Shown here piece by piece: positions 61,993-64,000 of a stretch of 64,000 bases of DNA. This DNA comes from JAOUEA01 sp963810945 (GTDB taxonomy: Bacteria > Actinomycetota > UBA4738 > HRBIN12), in contig CAWEPI010000008.1 in NCBI GenBank assembly GCA_963810945.1, positions 124,001 to 188,000 of the forward strand, given 5' to 3'. The notes under the pieces were generated by a model. That model was not told the origin of the DNA. It was given only the letters and a program-made list of their open reading frames with translations, and did not search any database. Both the position numbers and the translations under genes were made by a program. Numbering within the stretch: position 1 is the first letter of the stretch; each line of letters begins with the position of its first letter.

Positions 61993-63891
61993 CTACCCCT
62001 CCGCCACCGAGGGCTCGAGCGCCCACCCGTACAGACCAACCAGGGCCACCAGCGCCCCGAGCCCGACCAGCCACCAGGAGTAGAGGACCCCGTAGGCCAT
62101 GATGGGGAGGCCGAAGCCGCTCACCAGCGGCCAGAACGACGGGCTCGGCAGATGGATCCCGTGCCCACCCTGGTGGTCCGACGACCCTTCATCGTGTTCG
62201 GGCGCCGCCCCGGCCTGCACGGGCACGAGGCGCCCCGTCTTCTCGTCCTCGACGTACTTGCGATGCCAGAACTCGTCGAGCGAGTGCACGGTCGGGACCT
62301 CGTCGAAGTTCCAGGCCGGCGGCGGGCACGACGTCGTCCACTCCAGCGTGCGCGCGTCCCACGGATCCTCGTTCTCGAGGCCCGCGGGCTTCCGCTGGGT
62401 GCGGATCACGTTGACGATGAACATCAAGATCGCCAGGGCGATGACGAACGATCCCACCGAGGCGACCTGGTTCCAGAAGGTCAGTCCCAGCGACGCGGGG
62501 TAGGTGTACTCGCGACGGATCATGCCGTTCAGCCCGAGCACGTGCATCGGGCCGAACGTGAGGTTGAACCCGATGATCATGATCCAGAACTGCCACTTGC
62601 CCCAGCCCTCGGAGAGCTTGCGCGCGAACACCTTCGGCCACCAGTAGTACATCCCCGCGAAGAGCCCGAACACCGCGCCGCCGAACAGCACGTAGTGGAA
62701 GTGCGCCACCACGTAGTAGGTGTCGGTCTGCTGGTAGTCGGAGGGCACGATGGAGTGCGTGACGCCCGAGAGCCCGCCGATCACGAACATCGTCACCGTG
62801 CCGATCGAGTACAGCAAGGGGGTGTCGAACCGCAGGTCGCCCCCGTGCATCGTCGCCATCCAGTTGAAGATCTTCACGCCGGTCGGGATCGCGATGATGG
62901 CCGTCGAGATGCCGAACGCCGTGTTGGCGACCGGGCCGAGCCCCACCGCGAACATGTGGTGCGCCCAGACGCCGAAGCCGATGAAGCCGATCGCGATCCC
63001 GCTGAACACGACGAACTGGTAGCCGAAGAGCGGCTTGCGCGCGAAGACCGGGATGACGTCGGAGATGATCCCGAAGGCGGGCAGGATCAGGATGTAGACC
63101 TCGGGATGGCCGAAGAGCCAGAACAGGTGCTGCCAGAGCACGGGGTCGGCGCCGGTGGGCTGGCCGCCGACGTAGGGCGAGAGGAACATCGTCCCCCACC
63201 GTCGGTCGAACAGGAGCAGGAAGAGGTCCACCGTGATGATCGGCAGCGAGAAGACCAGGAGGAACTGGACCACGAGGCCCATCCACACGAAGACCGGCAT
63301 CCGGAACAGCGACATCCCGGGCGCCCGCATGTTGATGATCGTCACGGCCAGGTTCACGGCGCCCACGGTCGAGGCGATACCGGTGATCAGCAGGCCGAGC
63401 GCGTAGAACGTCATCCCGATCGTGGGGTCGGTCACCGAGTTCGGCGCGTACCCGAACCATCCGCCGTTGGGGAGACCCCCCAGCAGGATGCTCGAGTACA
63501 GGAAGAGCCCGCCGAGCAGGAAGACCCAGAAGCTGTAGGCGTTGAGGCGCGGGAACGCGACGTCGCGCGCTCCGATCATCAGCGGGATGAAGTAGTTGAA
63601 GAACGCCGCGGACATCGGCATCACGAACAGGAAGATCATCGTCAGCCCGTGCATCGTGAAGATCTGGTTGTACTGGTCGGCGTTCAGGACGGTGCCGTTC
63701 GGCTGTGCGAGCTGCGCGCGGATCAGGAGCGCCTCGAGGCCGCCCACGATGAAGAAGGCGAACGCGGTGACCCCGTACATGATCCCGATCTTCTTGTGGT
63801 CCACCGTGGTGAACCAGCTCCAGAAGCCGGTGGTCGCCGTCGGACGGCGGAGGATCCCTCCCCTCGCCGCCGGTACGCTCGCCGTCGCCAT
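61993..63891 (-). CDS. ctaD: Cytochrome c oxidase subunit I (second oxidase) with C-terminal extension
   Basis: A 632-residue catalytic subunit. Hallmarks: DHKKIGIMYG, heme ligand in FTMHGLTMIF, FGHPEVYILILP, WAHHMFAVG and VVAHFHYVLFGG. The core ends at DPWDARTLEWTTSCPPPAWN, after which a linker and two extra hydrophobic helices (about 575-625) follow, about 90 residues longer than the first-operon enzyme. ATG at 63891. It follows the partial cytochrome c-containing gene by 14 nt. Confidence 0.94.
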   Translation of the reverse strand: MATASVPAARGGILRRPTATTGFWSWFTTVDHKKIGIMYGVTAFAFFIVGGLEALLIRAQLAQPNGTVLNADQYNQIFTMHGLTMIFLFVMPMSAAFFNYFIPLMIGARDVAFPRLNAYSFWVFLLGGLFLYSSILLGGLPNGGWFGYAPNSVTDPTIGMTFYALGLLITGIASTVGAVNLAVTIINMRAPGMSLFRMPVFVWMGLVVQFLLVFSLPIITVDLFLLLFDRRWGTMFLSPYVGGQPTGADPVLWQHLFWLFGHPEVYILILPAFGIISDVIPVFARKPLFGYQFVVFSGIAIGFIGFGVWAHHMFAVGLGPVANTAFGISTAIIAIPTGVKIFNWMATMHGGDLRFDTPLLYSIGTVTMFVIGGLSGVTHSIVPSDYQQTDTYYVVAHFHYVLFGGAVFGLFAGMYYWWPKVFARKLSEGWGKWQFWIMIIGFNLTFGPMHVLGLNGMIRREYTYPASLGLTFWNQVASVGSFVIALAILMFIVNVIRTQRKPAGLENEDPWDARTLEWTTSCPPPAWNFDEVPTVHSLDEFWHRKYVEDEKTGRLVPVQAGAAPEHDEGSSDHQGGHGIHLPSPSFWPLVSGFGLPIMAYGVLYSWWLVGLGALVALVGLYGWALEPSVAEG

Positions 63892-63905
63892 CTAGCGCTC
63901 CTCCA

Positions 63906-64000
63906 TCAGGTCAAGCTCTGCAGGTAGGCCACCAGCGCGTCGATCTCCTGGTCGCTGAGCTGATAGTTAGGCATCTTCGCACCCAGCTTCACCGCGTTGG
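63906..64000 (-). CDS. Cytochrome c domain, C-terminal end (partial): cytochrome c or caa3-type subunit II
   Basis: The gene runs off the end of the window; only the last 30 residues are seen: NAVKLGAKMPNYQLSDQEID, then ALVAYLQSLT and stop. This is the end of a class I cytochrome c with the axial Met (AKMPNYQLS) and the C-terminal helix. Position just before ctaD suggests it is the cytochrome c tail of a caa3-type subunit II, or a separate small cytochrome c. The heme-binding CXXCH lies outside. Confidence 0.75.
   Translation of the reverse strand, partial: NAVKLGAKMPNYQLSDQEIDALVAYLQSLT

Noticed and set aside
1..64000. CRISPR arrays, rRNA genes, prophage or a replication origin
   Set aside because: I saw no regularly spaced direct repeats, no rRNA sequence, no phage structural genes and no dnaA boxes or dnaA/parAB context.

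Overview
High-GC (about two thirds G+C) bacterial chromosome segment dominated by aerobic respiration genes. The aa3-type oxidase subunit IV of actinobacterial type, many GTG starts, 1-4 nt start/stop overlaps, a cyclase with a helical N-terminal domain and isolated possible leaderless starts all fit Actinomycetota, perhaps a deep lineage such as Thermoleophilia. No rRNA is present, so this placement is an inference.

Layout. 1-5.5 kb: end of a GH15 glycosidase, an unknown membrane protein, a MarR-controlled ABC exporter with a striking palindromic operator, a thioredoxin-like protein and an epoxide hydrolase. 5.9-13.1 kb: a two-component system, CtaG and a zinc-ribbon membrane peptide face an aa3 oxidase operon (lipo-cupredoxin, ctaC, ctaD, ctaE, ctaF). 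A shared TGACAG-N2-CTGTCA palindrome precedes both operons. 13.3-21.2 kb: accessory region with a lactonase-like MBL protein, an oxidoreductase, a polyamine-type ABC operon, a class III cyclase, decayed fragments (PotA C-terminus, TnpB-like, IS481-like, cyclase C-terminus) and tRNA-Tyr. 21.2-29.7 kb: YajQ, a HemL-like aminotransferase, a PLP decarboxylase, HtpX, a YfhO-like membrane protein and a GT2-methyltransferase fusion. 29.7-55.2 kb: one 25.5-kb block on the minus strand: geranylgeranyl-reductase-like protein, complete nuoA-N (set 1), a polyprenyl synthase, then a second set (set 2) nuoABCHIJKLMN that lacks exactly nuoDEFG. CRP-like palindromes lie at its head. 55.3-64 kb: PPOX-like protein, second polyprenyl synthase, a fused CtaA-CtaB heme A synthesis protein, and a second oxidase operon (cytochrome c or ctaC end, ctaD, ctaE, subunit IV, CtaG, double cupredoxin, TlpA-like).

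Together the genes supply NADH:quinone oxidoreductase, prenyl chains for menaquinone, heme A, copper and thiol maturation factors, and two terminal oxidases. Nine otherwise intact genes are broken by single-base frameshifts. Twelve of the thirteen shifts are explained by one extra base, which points to consensus sequence errors rather than real gene loss; this should be kept in mind throughout.
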